A stretch of 64,000 bases of DNA from NCBI RefSeq assembly GCF_001021555.1, contig NZ_LDCP01000001.1, positions 1,240,001-1,304,000 of the forward strand. Reading direction: 5' to 3'. This stretch comes from Aurantiacibacter marinus (GTDB lineage Bacteria > Pseudomonadota > Alphaproteobacteria > Sphingomonadales > Sphingomonadaceae). The position numbers and the translations under genes were made by a program. The first letter of the stretch is position 1, and every line of letters starts with the position of its first letter. The notes under the pieces are model-generated. The model ran no database searches and was not told the DNA's origin. It saw only the letters and a program-made list of their open reading frames with translations. Shown here in pieces: positions 7,066 through 15,608 of the stretch.

Positions 7066-7102
7066 GTTGCTACTGTCCTTGTTCTAGTGTCTGCGGCCGG
7101 GC

Positions 7103-7708
7103 TCACGCTGCGGCGGCGGTTCCGCGTGCAAGCCACGGGCGGGCATTTGCCAGCCGTGTTTCGTAATCCGTGATAGCAGCATCGCGGGCCAACGTCAGGC
7201 CTACTTCGTCCAGTCCTTGCAGCAGGCATTCTTTGCGGAACGGATCAATTTCGAAGCTGAAGCGATCCTGGAACGGCGTGGTTACGCTTTGCGCTTCAAG
7301 GTCGATGCTTATCGGATCCGTTGCCGCAACTTCCATCAAACGGTCGATTGCAGTTTGCGGCAGGGCCACAGTCAGAATGCCGTTCTTGAAAGCGTTGCCA
7401 GCGAAGATGTCGGAGAAGCTGGGCGCGATGACGGCGCGAATGCCCATATCGAGCAAGGCCCATGCGGCATGTTCGCGGCTTGACCCGCAGCCGAAGTTAT
7501 CACCGGCCACCAAAATCGGGGCGCCGGTGTATTCCGGCTGGTCAAAGATATTGTCCGGATCGCTTGCCCGAAGCGCTTCGAAAGCGCCTTCACCAAGCCC
7601 TTCGCGGCTGATGGTTTTCAGCCAGCGCGCCGGAATGATAAGGTCTGTATCGACGTTCTCACGTCCGAACGGGATCGCGCGCCCATCGACTGCTCGCAAG
7701 GCTTCCAT
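7103..7708 (-). CDS. leuD: 3-isopropylmalate dehydratase small subunit
   Basis: 201 aa when begun at the ATG at 7706-7708 ([11 protein letters not shown]); a TTG one codon earlier is possible. It is the swivelling domain of isopropylmalate isomerase in leucine synthesis and pairs with LeuC. Family marks: [18 protein letters not shown] near residues 15-32, [17 protein letters not shown] near 65-82 and the FKNGILTV loop. The start overlaps the stop of a 52-aa gene lying between leuC and leuD, so it is likely translationally coupled to it. Confidence 0.95.
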   Translation of the reverse strand: MEALRAVDGRAIPFGRENVDTDLIIPARWLKTISREGLGEGAFEALRASDPDNIFDQPEYTGAPILVAGDNFGCGSSREHAAWALLDMGIRAVIAPSFSDIFAGNAFKNGILTVALPQTAIDRLMEVAATDPISIDLEAQSVTTPFQDRFSFEIDPFRKECLLQGLDEVGLTLARDAAITDYETRLANARPWLARGTAAAA

Positions 7709-7866
7709 CAATCTGTTTCCGGTTTTTCACCGCTGGGAATGGGGCCAGGCTGGGTCGGCTCGTTCTTCTTCTTGCGCTTGTTCACGTACAACAGGGCAGC
7801 AGCAACCGCTGCCGAACCGATCGCGCCTGCCGCCATCGCGGCCTTTCCGGGGATTTTCTTCGTCAT
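7708..7866 (-). CDS. 52-aa single-pass membrane protein between leuC and leuD
   Basis: A short gene read as [17 protein letters not shown], followed by [17 protein letters not shown] and a Pro-rich acidic tail ending PETD. It has one small-residue hydrophobic helix (about residues 8-28) followed by a basic KRKKK stop-transfer patch, so the tail would be cytoplasmic. Its TGA overlaps the ATG of leuD (TGATG). The tight coupling and sensible topology support it as real. No family is recognised and there is no evident reason for it to be tied to leucine synthesis. Confidence 0.65.
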   Translation of the reverse strand: MTKKIPGKAAMAAGAIGSAAVAAALLYVNKRKKKNEPTQPGPIPSGEKPETD

Positions 7867-7971
7867 GTTTCTTCAATGGGCCTTGTGAATTGCGGTGACA
7901 AGATGATCGGCAGGAATTCGCGCAGTTCCAGTACGCTGCCGTGTTTGAAAGCGGGCCGTGCTTGAAAACGG

Positions 7972-9414
7972 CTACGCATCCTCGCGCTGGAAATCGCGCA
8001 CGTCAGCCAGCCGACCGGTCACTGCTGCTGCCGCTGCCATTGCCGGGCTGACAAGATGGGTGCGTGCGCCGGGACCTTGGCGGCCCATGAAATTGCGGTT
8101 GCTGGTGGAGGCGCAGGATTCCCCGGGGGGAACCTTGTCCGGGTTCATGCCCAGACAGGCTGAACAGCCGGGTTCCCGCCATTCCATCCCGGCATCGGTG
8201 AAGACCTTATCCAGCCCTTCCGCCTCGGCTTGTTCCTTCACCAATCCCGAACCGGGTACGACAATGGCCCATTTGATATTACTGGCGATCCGGCGTCCCC
8301 GCAGCACCTCTGCCGCAGCGCGCAGGTCTTCGATGCGGCTGTTGGTGCAGCTGCCGATGAAGATGTTCTGGACCGGGATCTCCGTCATCGGTGTGCCGGG
8401 AACAAGGCCCATGTACTCCAGGCTTTTGGCCGCTGCCTGCTGCTTTGACGGATCGGCAAAACTGCCGGGGGAGGGCACGCTCCCGGTGATTGGCACGACG
8501 TCTTCGGGGCTGGTACCCCATGTGACGGTTGGCGCGATATCGGCGGCGTTAATCAAGACCGATGTGTCGAATTCTGCACCCGGATCGGTGTGCAGAGTGC
8601 GCCAGTATTTCACTGCTGCATCCCATTCCGCACCCTGCGGCGCGAGTGGCCTGCCCTTCAGGTAGGCGAGGGTTGTTTCGTCCGGCGCGATCAGGCCCGC
8701 ACGTGCGCCTGCCTCAATGCTCATATTGGAGACTGTGAGGCGCCCCTCCACGCTCATTTCCTCGAACACCTTGCCGCGATATTCAATGACATGGCCGGTC
8801 CCGCCTGCCGTACCGAGCACGCCGATAATGTGCAGGATAAGGTCCTTGGGCGTCACACCGGGGCCAAGCAGCCCTTCCACACGCACTTCCATGGATTTGG
8901 ACGGGGTAAGCAGCAGCGTTTGCGTGGCGAGCACATGTTCGACCTCGCTCGTTCCGATACCGAAGGCGAGCGCACCGATCCCGCCATGCGAGGCTGTATG
9001 GGAATCCCCGCAGACTATTGTGCTTCCGGGCAAGGAGAAACCCTGCTCCGGCCCGACGACATGCACGATGCCCTGTTCGCGCGCTGTTGCGTTGAAATAG
9101 CGGATGCCGAAATCGGCAACGTTCTTTTCAAGTGTGGCGAGCTGCTGCGCGCTTTGCGGATCGGCAATGGGAACATGCTGCCCATGTGCATCGAGGCGCG
9201 CAGTAGTCGGCAAATTGTGATCGGGCACAGCCAGCGTCAGATCGGTGCGGCGCACCTTGCGCCCCGCGATGCGTAGCGCTTCAAACGCCTGCGGGCTGGT
9301 TACCTCGTGTACAAGGTGACGATCGATGAAGATCAGGCAGGTGCCGTCATCGCGGCGTTCCACCACATGCGAATCCCAGATCTTCTCATACAAAGTGCGC
9401 GGTTTGCTTGCCAT
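7972..9414 (-). CDS. leuC: 3-isopropylmalate dehydratase large subunit
   Basis: 480 aa, aconitase family, from the ATG at 9412-9414 ([18 protein letters not shown]); an in-frame upstream extension is not family-like. The three cluster cysteines are visible: one in [18 protein letters not shown], two in the [16 protein letters not shown] and [13 protein letters not shown] segments. The [4Fe-4S] enzyme converts 2- to 3-isopropylmalate in leucine synthesis with LeuD, encoded downstream. The cluster genes grxD and bolA in the same gene string are iron-sulfur factors, which fits this enzyme's cluster need. Confidence 0.97.
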   Translation of the reverse strand: MASKPRTLYEKIWDSHVVERRDDGTCLIFIDRHLVHEVTSPQAFEALRIAGRKVRRTDLTLAVPDHNLPTTARLDAHGQHVPIADPQSAQQLATLEKNVADFGIRYFNATAREQGIVHVVGPEQGFSLPGSTIVCGDSHTASHGGIGALAFGIGTSEVEHVLATQTLLLTPSKSMEVRVEGLLGPGVTPKDLILHIIGVLGTAGGTGHVIEYRGKVFEEMSVEGRLTVSNMSIEAGARAGLIAPDETTLAYLKGRPLAPQGAEWDAAVKYWRTLHTDPGAEFDTSVLINAADIAPTVTWGTSPEDVVPITGSVPSPGSFADPSKQQAAAKSLEYMGLVPGTPMTEIPVQNIFIGSCTNSRIEDLRAAAEVLRGRRIASNIKWAIVVPGSGLVKEQAEAEGLDKVFTDAGMEWREPGCSACLGMNPDKVPPGESCASTSNRNFMGRQGPGARTHLVSPAMAAAAAVTGRLADVRDFQREDA

Positions 9415-9513
9415 GGGATGCTGATAGCCCAACCGTGCGGGGAGCGGCAAGAAATTCAATCGCTTCACCGCATGCGGCTTGGAATCTCGAGGCTCCGTAG
9501 CTAATTGACAACC

Positions 9514-9918
9514 ATGTCAATCAAACCATTCGCGATTCCTATTCGCATTCTGCCCGAAGATATCGACTTCATGGGCCATGTGAACAACGCCCGATACCTG
9601 AATTGGGTGCAGGATGTTGTGCTACAGCATTGGCAGAAACTTGCCCCGGCGGAAGAAGTGGCGAGCAAGGCGTGGGTCGCACTCAAGCATGAGATTACCT
9701 ATCGCCGCCCGGCTTTTATCGACGATGATGTGATTGCCGAAACCGTGCTGGAAAAGATTGCCGGTGCGCGCAGCTTCTACAACACGGTCATACGCCGCGG
9801 TGAAGAAGTGTTGGCAGAGGTAGAATCCATGTGGTGCTGCATTGACGCGGCAACCTTGCGCCCCGCGCGCATCAACCGGGAAGTGGCGGAAACGCATTTC
9901 GGCATCCCGCGCAAATAA
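9514..9918 (+). CDS. Acyl-CoA thioesterase, 4HBT-like hotdog fold
   Basis: 134 aa from the ATG at 9514; a TTG nine bases upstream is an alternative. The YbgC/FadM-type motif [19 protein letters not shown] (about residues 15-33) carries the catalytic aspartate and the His-Val-Asn turn. These enzymes hydrolyse acyl-CoA or acyl-ACP thioesters in the cytoplasm. It is divergent from leuC and lies 68 bases upstream of crtW in the same direction. The substrate cannot be told from sequence. Confidence 0.88.
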   Translation: MSIKPFAIPIRILPEDIDFMGHVNNARYLNWVQDVVLQHWQKLAPAEEVASKAWVALKHEITYRRPAFIDDDVIAETVLEKIAGARSFYNTVIRRGEEVLAEVESMWCCIDAATLRPARINREVAETHFGIPRK

Positions 9919-9986
9919 CAGCCGTTCATATGGGCCTTTGCCCATGCTGCATTTGCGCGAATTTACGTCTACTGCTGCGTAACCAA

Positions 9987-10757
9987 ATGGAAAACCCGGC
10001 CATCTCCAACTCATACGCCCGCAATCCGCAACGGACGGCGCAAGCGGCCATTGGGTTGGCGCTGGCCATACTGATCGCCGGCGGCTGGCTGGGCCTGCAT
10101 TTCTATGCGATATTCGTTTTCGAATTGAACTGGTCAAATATTCCCGCCGCGCTGGGTATTGCACTGGTCCAGTGCTGGTTGTCTGTGGGTGTATTCATCA
10201 TCAGCCATGATGCGATGCATGGTTCGCTGGTGCCCGGCTGGAAGCGGCTCAACGGTGCAATCGGCGGAGCCTTGCTGTTCCTTTATGCAGGTTTTGGCTG
10301 GCGCAAAATGCGTGAGGCCCATTTCGATCATCACCGCCATTCGGGGACGGAAGGTGATCCCGATTTCGACGCCGATAATCCCACCAGTTTCTGGCGTTGG
10401 TACGGGACATTTCTCAAGCGCTATTTCGGCTGGCAATCGCTGCTGTATGTCCATGTGGTCGTGGGCATTTACTGGCTGGTGGTGGGTGTGCCCATGGCGC
10501 AGATCGTGCTGGTATTCGGTCTGCCTGCCATCGGCAGCAGCTTGCAATTGTTCTATTTCGGTACCTTTCGCCCGCATCGCCACGGCGGTGTTGCGTTTGA
10601 AGACCGGCACAACGCCCGGTCCGATGATTTTCCCGTTTTGCTAAGCCTCGCCACCTGCTTCCATTTCGGTTATCATGCGGAACATCATCGGTCGCCGCAA
10701 ACCCCGTGGTGGGGGTTGCCGCGATATCGCCGGTCCGCGCAACTTATTCGGAAGTAA
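9987..10757 (+). CDS. crtW: Beta-carotene ketolase CrtW
   Basis: 256 aa from the ATG at 9987 (MENPAISNSYARNP), the usual CrtW length. The membrane di-iron enzyme adds 4-keto groups to beta-carotene or zeaxanthin. The histidine clusters are all present: SHDAMHG (near residue 76), HFDHHRHSG (near 113) and FHFGYHAEHHRSPQTPWW (near 226). Four hydrophobic segments lie between them. With crtZ two bases downstream the pair gives astaxanthin-type ketocarotenoids, provided beta-carotene genes exist elsewhere in the genome. Confidence 0.95.
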   Translation: MENPAISNSYARNPQRTAQAAIGLALAILIAGGWLGLHFYAIFVFELNWSNIPAALGIALVQCWLSVGVFIISHDAMHGSLVPGWKRLNGAIGGALLFLYAGFGWRKMREAHFDHHRHSGTEGDPDFDADNPTSFWRWYGTFLKRYFGWQSLLYVHVVVGIYWLVVGVPMAQIVLVFGLPAIGSSLQLFYFGTFRPHRHGGVAFEDRHNARSDDFPVLLSLATCFHFGYHAEHHRSPQTPWWGLPRYRRSAQLIRK

Positions 10758-10759
10758 GC

Positions 10760-11278
10760 ATGTCTGTTTTTGCCATCCTCCTGCTGATCGCCGCCTCCGT
10801 CCTGTTCATGGAATGCGTCGCATGGTTTTCGCACAAATATATCATGCATGGCTTTGCCTGGAGCTGGCACCGCGACCATCACGAACCCCACGATAACACG
10901 CTGGAAAAGAACGATCTGTTTGGCATATTCGGCGCAGTTTTCAGCCTGTCGATGTTCGGCATCGGCAGCCCGGTCCTGCTGGGTGAAAGCGCATGGATAC
11001 CGGCCAACTGGATCGGCATCGGCATCATGCTGTACGGCGTGATCTACACGCTTATCCACGATGGGCTCGTGCATCAGCGCTATTTCAAATGGGTCCCCAA
11101 AAGCGGCTATGCCAAGCGGCTGGTACAATCCCACAAGCTGCATCATGCGACGATCGGCAAGGAAGGCGGGGTCAGCTTCGGCTTCCTGTTCGCGCGCGAT
11201 CCTGCCAAGCTGAAGGCAGAACTGAAACGCCAGCGAGAGGCCGGCATCGCCGTGGTGCGCGAAAGCGCCGGGGCCTGA
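10760..11278 (+). CDS. crtZ: Beta-carotene 3,3'-hydroxylase CrtZ
   Basis: 172 aa from the ATG at 10760; longer in-frame readings overlap crtW and are not family-like. The fatty-acid-hydroxylase-type histidine motifs are visible: HKYIMHG (about residue 28), WHRDHHEPH (about 38), HDGLVHQRY (about 101) and SHKLHHA (about 124). It hydroxylates the carotenoid rings, working with CrtW in the membrane. The two-base gap to crtW shows one operon. Downstream, a small gene of unknown function follows after 12 bases. Confidence 0.95.
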   Translation: MSVFAILLLIAASVLFMECVAWFSHKYIMHGFAWSWHRDHHEPHDNTLEKNDLFGIFGAVFSLSMFGIGSPVLLGESAWIPANWIGIGIMLYGVIYTLIHDGLVHQRYFKWVPKSGYAKRLVQSHKLHHATIGKEGGVSFGFLFARDPAKLKAELKRQREAGIAVVRESAGA

Positions 11279-11290
11279 CAAGAGCCGCGC

Positions 11291-11692
11291 ATGACGTCGC
11301 GGACGAACGATCTTTCGGGCGAATGGGACGGGGAGTTTTCCTATCCTGCGGGGAGCGGCCCGGTCACTCCGTTTCTGGCCAACCTAAACCAGCGCGGCAC
11401 CAGTTTTACCGGCTTCATCATGGAACCGGACATTCATTTGGCAGGCAACGCGGCAGAAGCGACGATTGTGGGCGTGATCGCAGGGGATGCGGTCGATTTC
11501 ACCAAGACATACCGCAAGGCGACACGGGGTTACGAAAATCCGGTCGATTATGTCGGTCAACTGTTGGATCGCGGCGAACGGATCACCGGTGTTTGGAGCC
11601 TGCTGCACATGAACGGCACCTTCGAAATGACTCGGCGCGGCGGTGCGGAGGCAGAGGAAGAACGCGAGGCAGAAATCGTTGTGGAGCGGTAG
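11291..11692 (+). CDS. Small conserved-looking protein of unknown function
   Basis: 133 aa beginning MTSRTNDLSGEWDGEFSYP. The strand-rich pattern (LSGEWDGEFSYP, GTSFTGFI, DYVGQLLDRGERITGVWSL, GTFEMTRR) suggests a small beta-barrel or lipocalin-like fold, but I do not recognise a family. There is no signal peptide, so it is probably cytoplasmic. The last 20 residues are highly charged (Glu/Arg). It follows crtZ by 12 bases in the same direction and may be the last gene of that operon. A terminator follows 12 bases after the stop. Confidence 0.7.
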   Translation: MTSRTNDLSGEWDGEFSYPAGSGPVTPFLANLNQRGTSFTGFIMEPDIHLAGNAAEATIVGVIAGDAVDFTKTYRKATRGYENPVDYVGQLLDRGERITGVWSLLHMNGTFEMTRRGGAEAEEEREAEIVVER

Positions 11693-11704
11693 GCTATAGA
11701 TACG

Positions 11705-11740
11705 AAAAGGGGCCGCGTACCTTCGTCCGCAGCCCCTTTT
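11705..11740. terminator. Bidirectional rho-independent terminator
   Basis: AAAAGGGG-CCGCG and its complement CGC-AGCCCCTTTT form a stem flanked by A and T runs on both sides. It sits between the crtWZ-linked gene and the convergent Pmp3-family gene and can serve both strands. Confidence 0.75.
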
Positions 11741-11759
11741 CATCATGTGATGGCCAGCC

Positions 11760-11918
11760 TTAGCGAGCGTAATTCACATACAATCCGTGGATCAGGCCCG
11801 GGATGAAACCCAGCAGCGTCAGCACAAGGTTGATCAGCGTCGTCTTGCCAAGGCCGTGCTTGGCTGCAACGCCCAATGGGGGAAGCAGAATAGTCGCGAT
11901 AAGAACAAGAATTGCCAT
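11760..11918 (-). CDS. Pmp3/YqaE family membrane peptide
   Basis: 52 aa, read as MAILVLIATILLPPLGVAAK and then HGLGKTTLINLVLTLLGFI, ending PGLIHGLYVNYAR. The two-helix layout, the PPLGVA turn and the LLGFIPGLIHGLYV second helix are diagnostic of the UPF0057/Pmp3 family, tiny membrane proteins linked to salt and membrane-potential stress. It stands alone between a terminator and the DUF3422 gene and reads in the same direction as the latter, 77 bases downstream of it. Confidence 0.93.
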   Translation of the reverse strand: MAILVLIATILLPPLGVAAKHGLGKTTLINLVLTLLGFIPGLIHGLYVNYAR

Positions 11919-11995
11919 TTGTATGTTTTCCCTAAATTGACGGTGTCCCGCCGTTCATATGGAAAACCAACGGCTTGTTGGCGGAGTCGTTCCGG

Positions 11996-13225
11996 TTACT
12001 CTTCCGGGCTACCGAGCAGCCGCCGCTTCGCAACGCGAACGCCGATCCACATTGTCAGCACTGTCGGCACGACCAGAATGGCCAACGTGCGTTCCACATC
12101 CACGCCGTCAAACCCCCGCAAGCCCCACTGGACGAGTCCGAGCAGATAATAACTGAGCGCGACGACGGACAGGCCCTCGACCAGCTGTTGCAGCCGCAAT
12201 TGGAGCTTGCTGGAGCGTTCCATGCTGCGCATCAGTTCGGCGTTCTGGTTTTCGATCCGCGTGTCGATCCGTGCGCGCAGCAGGCTGCCGAGCCGGTCGG
12301 CGCGTTCCGACAATTGCTGTTCGCGCACGACCAGCGCATCGCAAAACCGCACAGCGGGCTGGAAGCGGCGTTTGGTGAAAGTGTTGAGCGAGGCGTAGCC
12401 GTCCAGAGGCTGGACCTGCAATTCCTCCAGCCGTTCCTGCACCAACTGCGCGTAAGCGCGCGTGGCGCTCATCCGATATCCGGTTGAAGTTGCCACCGTG
12501 GACAGCTGCAGGGAAAGCGCCGACAATTCACTCATCAAATCATCATCGCGCCCTGTCTTGGCGCACAGCCGGTCCGCCAGATCGGCCAGCTTGTGTTCGA
12601 TATCGTCCAGCTGCGGCCAGTTCTTTTGCGCTTCGGGCAGACCCAGCAGCGCCTTGTTGCGGTAATTGCCCAAATCCTGAAGCCGCTGCACCGTGCGGGT
12701 GAAATCGCGGTCATCGAGGCCATTCTGCGCGACGAGCAAATGGCCAAATCCGTCACCCTGAAGCCTGAAATCCGCCCAGATGCGCGCTTTGCCGCTGATC
12801 ATGCAGCTGACGATTTCGTCGGAATTGAAATTCATCTTGGGCAGCAGGCGTGTGGCGGCGCGCTCATCCTTTACCAGCGTCAGGCTGGTCGCACGTACTA
12901 TCCGGCCCGGCAGGCCGGTGGCCCAGCCCATTGCGGCAGTCAGGTCAGGATCGGTTCCTTCGGCAAACAGCGCAAGGCTGCTGCCTTCGCTATGCCGTTC
13001 CCAGGCAATGGAGACGCCGGGTGCAAACTGGCCGGAGCGATGCGCTGCGCCGGGATTGTCGAGCGGGGCGGGCAACATATGGTCGAGATACTCGGCCTCC
13101 GCGCTGCGCTCGTCCTTTTCGACAACAAGAACCCATTGCAACACCTTGCCCGGCACACTGAGCTGCGGCCAGCGGCGCAAATGCATTTCCGATACGACGC
13201 GCCGCCTGAGTTCATGTTCGCGCAT
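11996..13225 (-). CDS. DUF3422 family protein, C-terminal membrane anchor
   Basis: 409 aa. The protein opens with HELRRRVVSEMHLRRWP, typical of DUF3422, has a large soluble body with coiled-coil-prone helices (about residues 190-350) and closes with two hydrophobic helices (LSVVALSYYLLGLVQWGL and ILVVPTVLTMWIGV). Topology suggests a cytoplasmic body anchored by its C-terminus. The function of the family is unknown; the anchor-plus-coil layout resembles CorA-like proteins only loosely. It lies 118 bases downstream of sufE in the same direction. Confidence 0.88.
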   Translation of the reverse strand: MREHELRRRVVSEMHLRRWPQLSVPGKVLQWVLVVEKDERSAEAEYLDHMLPAPLDNPGAAHRSGQFAPGVSIAWERHSEGSSLALFAEGTDPDLTAAMGWATGLPGRIVRATSLTLVKDERAATRLLPKMNFNSDEIVSCMISGKARIWADFRLQGDGFGHLLVAQNGLDDRDFTRTVQRLQDLGNYRNKALLGLPEAQKNWPQLDDIEHKLADLADRLCAKTGRDDDLMSELSALSLQLSTVATSTGYRMSATRAYAQLVQERLEELQVQPLDGYASLNTFTKRRFQPAVRFCDALVVREQQLSERADRLGSLLRARIDTRIENQNAELMRSMERSSKLQLRLQQLVEGLSVVALSYYLLGLVQWGLRGFDGVDVERTLAILVVPTVLTMWIGVRVAKRRLLGSPEE

Positions 13226-13343
13226 TTCTGTCCCCTGATACCACCGCGGAGGATGGCACGGGCGGTGGCGCGCTGCAATCTATACCAAAGGGCGTGCGGC
13301 CCATTGCCAGTTGCGCGGCCCAATCAGCGGAACATTCAGCGGT

Positions 13344-13751
13344 TCAGCCAGCGGCAAGGCGGGCCGCGTGTTCACGCACCAGTGCGATCATGTTCGGCAC
13401 GCCTTGGGTGCGCTGCGAACTGAGCTGGTTCTTCAGATCGAATGGCGCGAGTGCCTGCGCCACATCCATCTGTGCCACTTCGCTTGCGGGTTTGTCCTGC
13501 ACGGCGGCAATAACCAGCGCGACGATGCCTTTGGTAATGGCCGCGTTGCTGTCTGCCAGGAAATGCAATTTGTCTGCCTCTCCCGTAGGATAGACCCATA
13601 CCTGCGCCGAACAGCCGCGCACCAGAGTGGCGTCCGTTTGCAGCGCTGCTGGCATCTCCTCCAGATCGCGGCCCAGCTCGATCAGCAGACGATACCGTTC
13701 GTCAGCATCGAGGAAATCATACTCTTCGTGGATGTCTTCAAGTGTGCGCAT
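13344..13751 (-). CDS. sufE: SufE family sulfur acceptor
   Basis: 135 aa. SufE takes persulfide from the cysteine desulfurase SufS and passes it to the SufBCD scaffold. The active-site cysteine lies in LVRGCSAQVWVYP near residue 46, and the family N-terminus (YDFLDADERYRLLIELG) and the ADSNAAITKGIVALV region are clear. It lies 24 bases after the last psp operon gene in the same direction, so read-through from the stress operon is possible; a small hairpin (AGGCG AAA CGCCT) sits between them without a T-run. Confidence 0.94.
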   Translation of the reverse strand: MRTLEDIHEEYDFLDADERYRLLIELGRDLEEMPAALQTDATLVRGCSAQVWVYPTGEADKLHFLADSNAAITKGIVALVIAAVQDKPASEVAQMDVAQALAPFDLKNQLSSQRTQGVPNMIALVREHAARLAAG

Positions 13752-13775
13752 GCATGCGCATGTAGGCGTTTCGCC

Positions 13776-14021
13776 TCAGAGGTCCACCCCGCTGGCGATC
13801 GCTTCCAGCTTGCGGATGCGTTCTTTCAGGTCCGCGATTTCGATGCGGGCCATTCCCTCGGGAGAGCCGTGCTCCATTTCCGGCGGCAGGCGGCGCAGTT
13901 CCAGTTCGCGGTTCTTCAGCGCGAGCCATCCTTGCCATCCCAGCAGCATGGTTCCCGCGGTAATCACCAGCGCAACCAGCACGGTTGCAGCAACAATCAT
14001 GTCGATTTCCATCATCATCAT
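13776..14021 (-). CDS. PspB-like single-pass membrane protein, sixth extra copy
   Basis: 81 aa from the first of four consecutive ATG codons, preceded by GGGAGAAC. One long hydrophobic helix (about residues 8-29) precedes a charged linker and a short coil ending ERIRKLEAIASGVDL. That tail is a truncated version of the ERIVTD-type motif of the upstream copies. It is the most diverged member and the last of the psp operon. The gap to the preceding copy is 34 bases. Role unknown; PspB-like proteins recruit PspA and PspC in the inner membrane. Confidence 0.8.
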   Translation of the reverse strand: MMMMEIDMIVAATVLVALVITAGTMLLGWQGWLALKNRELELRRLPPEMEHGSPEGMARIEIADLKERIRKLEAIASGVDL

Positions 14022-14055
14022 GTTCTCCCTGCCGAGCTTGCCATTTGCGATATTC

Positions 14056-14307
14056 CTATTCGTCCCGCAGTTTTTCAATTTCTTCGGCGGTGCGCCGCGA
14101 TGGATCTGTGGCGATGCGTTCCAGCACTTTCACCCGCTCCCGCAGGCTTTCGACTTCGTTTTCCAGTTCCTTCTCGCGCAGGCTGGACACCTGCTGCGGA
14201 TCATCATGAACGTGGCGGATTTCGTTATTTTTCCCGCTACGTGATCGAAACACGCCAGCCGCGACCACAATCAGCACGATCAGTACGATGGCACTATAAA
14301 AGCTCAT
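14056..14307 (-). CDS. PspB-like single-pass membrane protein, fifth extra copy
   Basis: 83 aa. The N-terminal helix SFYSAIVLIVLIVVAAGVF spans the membrane; the rest is a charged coiled coil (EKELENEVESLRERVKVLERI) that ends with the shared tail ERIATDPS..AEEIEKLRD. It overlaps the stop of the preceding copy by four bases (ATGA). The tail matches E. coli PspB in arrangement, where a single helix is followed by an RIQALEDIL coil. Function inferred only from family resemblance and operon position. Confidence 0.82.
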   Translation of the reverse strand: MSFYSAIVLIVLIVVAAGVFRSRSGKNNEIRHVHDDPQQVSSLREKELENEVESLRERVKVLERIATDPSRRTAEEIEKLRDE

Positions 14308-14597
14308 GCGACTTTCTCTCCATCAACCTTGATTTCGCGCAAATTTTCGATCTGGCGCGATATGTCGGCGGAAGGATCAGTGGCGATGCGTTCCAGCACG
14401 CGCAGGCGATCTTCCATTTGCTGGAAATCCTGATTGCGTGCGCCAGCCTGGCCCTTTTTCGCCTGCTCGATCTGCAATTCCAGCTCCAGCTTGCGCTGCT
14501 CATGATCGACTGCCCGCTGGTGAAATTTCTGCCCCATGGCAAAAACCAGAGAGGCCGCGAGCAGAATGAAAGTGAATATGACGACCAGTTCACCCAT
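14304..14597 (-). CDS. PspB-like single-pass membrane protein, fourth extra copy
   Basis: 97 aa. Membrane helix GELVVIFTFILLAASLVFAMG, then a long heptad-rich coil (HEQRKLELELQIEQAKK ... MEDRLRVLERIATDPSAD) and the tail SRQIENLRE. Start ATG overlaps the TGA of the preceding copy (TGATG) and its own stop overlaps the next start, so the set is translated as a coupled chain. The shape is like PspB but with a longer coil. Confidence 0.82.
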   Translation of the reverse strand: MGELVVIFTFILLAASLVFAMGQKFHQRAVDHEQRKLELELQIEQAKKGQAGARNQDFQQMEDRLRVLERIATDPSADISRQIENLREIKVDGEKVA

Positions 14598-14914
14598 CAG
14601 TTGGCCTCCGTCTTGGAACCACGCAGGCTCTCGATGTCATGGGTCAGCTGGTATCCGCTGTCGGTCACAATCCGCTCCACATTGGCCATGCGGTCCTTGA
14701 TGGAGCCAAGTTCGGCGCGAAGGGCAGCGTTTTCCTGGCTGAGCAGCTTCACGCGCTCCTCGTTTTCAGCGCCCTTGGGATAGACGGCCTTGCCCCAGCT
14801 GTTTTCCAGCGGATAACCGTGGCGCACGCGAATGAAGGTGTTGATCACCCAGGCCACGGATAGCGAAACAACGCCAACGCCCAGAACTGCGGGTGTGATG
14901 ATGCTCAAATCCAT
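14597..14914 (-). CDS. PspB-like single-pass membrane protein, third extra copy
   Basis: 105 aa. The hydrophobic helix IITPAVLGVGVVSLSVAWVIN is followed by RVRHGYPLENSWGK, a segment shared with the preceding copy (RAKHGYSLEDEWGG), so these two are close paralogues. The coil (EERVKLLSQENAALRAELGSI) leads to DRMANVERIVTDSGY and DIESLRG. Start overlaps the preceding stop (TAATG). Confidence 0.83.
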   Translation of the reverse strand: MDLSIITPAVLGVGVVSLSVAWVINTFIRVRHGYPLENSWGKAVYPKGAENEERVKLLSQENAALRAELGSIKDRMANVERIVTDSGYQLTHDIESLRGSKTEAN

Positions 14915-15273
14915 TAAACCTGTTCCTTCTGTTCAAAGTTCATCTGTACGCCGCTGTCCGTTGCCGGAGCGGCATTCCTTGCAGGCGGCGCATCACGCAG
15001 CGCCTCGATTTCTTCGGCCACGGTGTAGCCTTTGTCTGTAACGATGCGTTCCAGCACGACCATGCGGTCCTGCATCTTTTCCATCGTTTGCAGCAGCTTC
15101 TGGTTCGCTTCTTGCAGCGCATTATCATCGCGCTGGACGCGTGGTTCGGTCTTGCCGCCCCATTCGTCTTCCAGCGAATAGCCGTGCTTGGCGCGGATCC
15201 AGTTGTTGATCAGCCAGCCAAGCGTGCTGACGGCGATGATCGCGATGACGAATTCAGGGCTGCCCCAATCCAT
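14914..15273 (-). CDS. PspB-like single-pass membrane protein, second extra copy
   Basis: 119 aa. Membrane helix (FVIAIIAVSTLGWLINNWI), then AKHGYSLEDEWGG, a Gln-rich coil and DRMVVLERIVTDKGY with EEIEALRDA. The C-terminus SGVQMNFEQKEQV is nearly the same as the end of the first extra copy (SGVQMNFDQKEKA), and the DNA over this end is almost identical (about 14933-14956 and 15291-15314). That points to recent duplication or gene conversion. Start overlaps the preceding stop (TAATG). Confidence 0.84.
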   Translation of the reverse strand: MDWGSPEFVIAIIAVSTLGWLINNWIRAKHGYSLEDEWGGKTEPRVQRDDNALQEANQKLLQTMEKMQDRMVVLERIVTDKGYTVAEEIEALRDAPPARNAAPATDSGVQMNFEQKEQV

Positions 15274-15581
15274 TATGCCTTTTCCTTCTGATCAAAGTTC
15301 ATCTGTACGCCGCTGCTTCTGGCCTCCACGTCACGGGTGTCCCGCAATGCTTCGATCTGGGTTGCGACATCATATCCGCGGTCGGTGACGATGCGTTCCA
15401 GCACTTGCACCCGGTCTTCCAGCGCTTGCGTCTTGGCGGCATATTGGGCGGCCATTTCGGCGGTGTGTTCGGCAGTGGCGCCGATGCGCATTTCCGCCAT
15501 TTTGCGCTGGTGGCTGGTCCAGATCGCGATGATCGGGATGCTCACGCCCAGAATTGGTATCAGCAGTGCAAGTTCACCCAT
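15273..15581 (-). CDS. PspB-like single-pass membrane protein, first extra copy
   Basis: 102 aa. The helix GELALLIPILGVSIPIIAIW is followed by a basic HQRK patch, then a coil (TAEMAAQYAAKTQALEDRVQ) and the motif VLERIVTDRGY with TQIEALRDT. It begins 27 bases after the pspC stop with a GGGGACG ribosome site. This is the prototype of the six-gene series downstream of pspC. It ends with the SGVQMNFDQKEKA tail shared with the second copy. Confidence 0.84.
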   Translation of the reverse strand: MGELALLIPILGVSIPIIAIWTSHQRKMAEMRIGATAEHTAEMAAQYAAKTQALEDRVQVLERIVTDRGYDVATQIEALRDTRDVEARSSGVQMNFDQKEKA

Positions 15582-15608
15582 CGTAACGTCCCCTCGTATG
15601 CAAATGTT

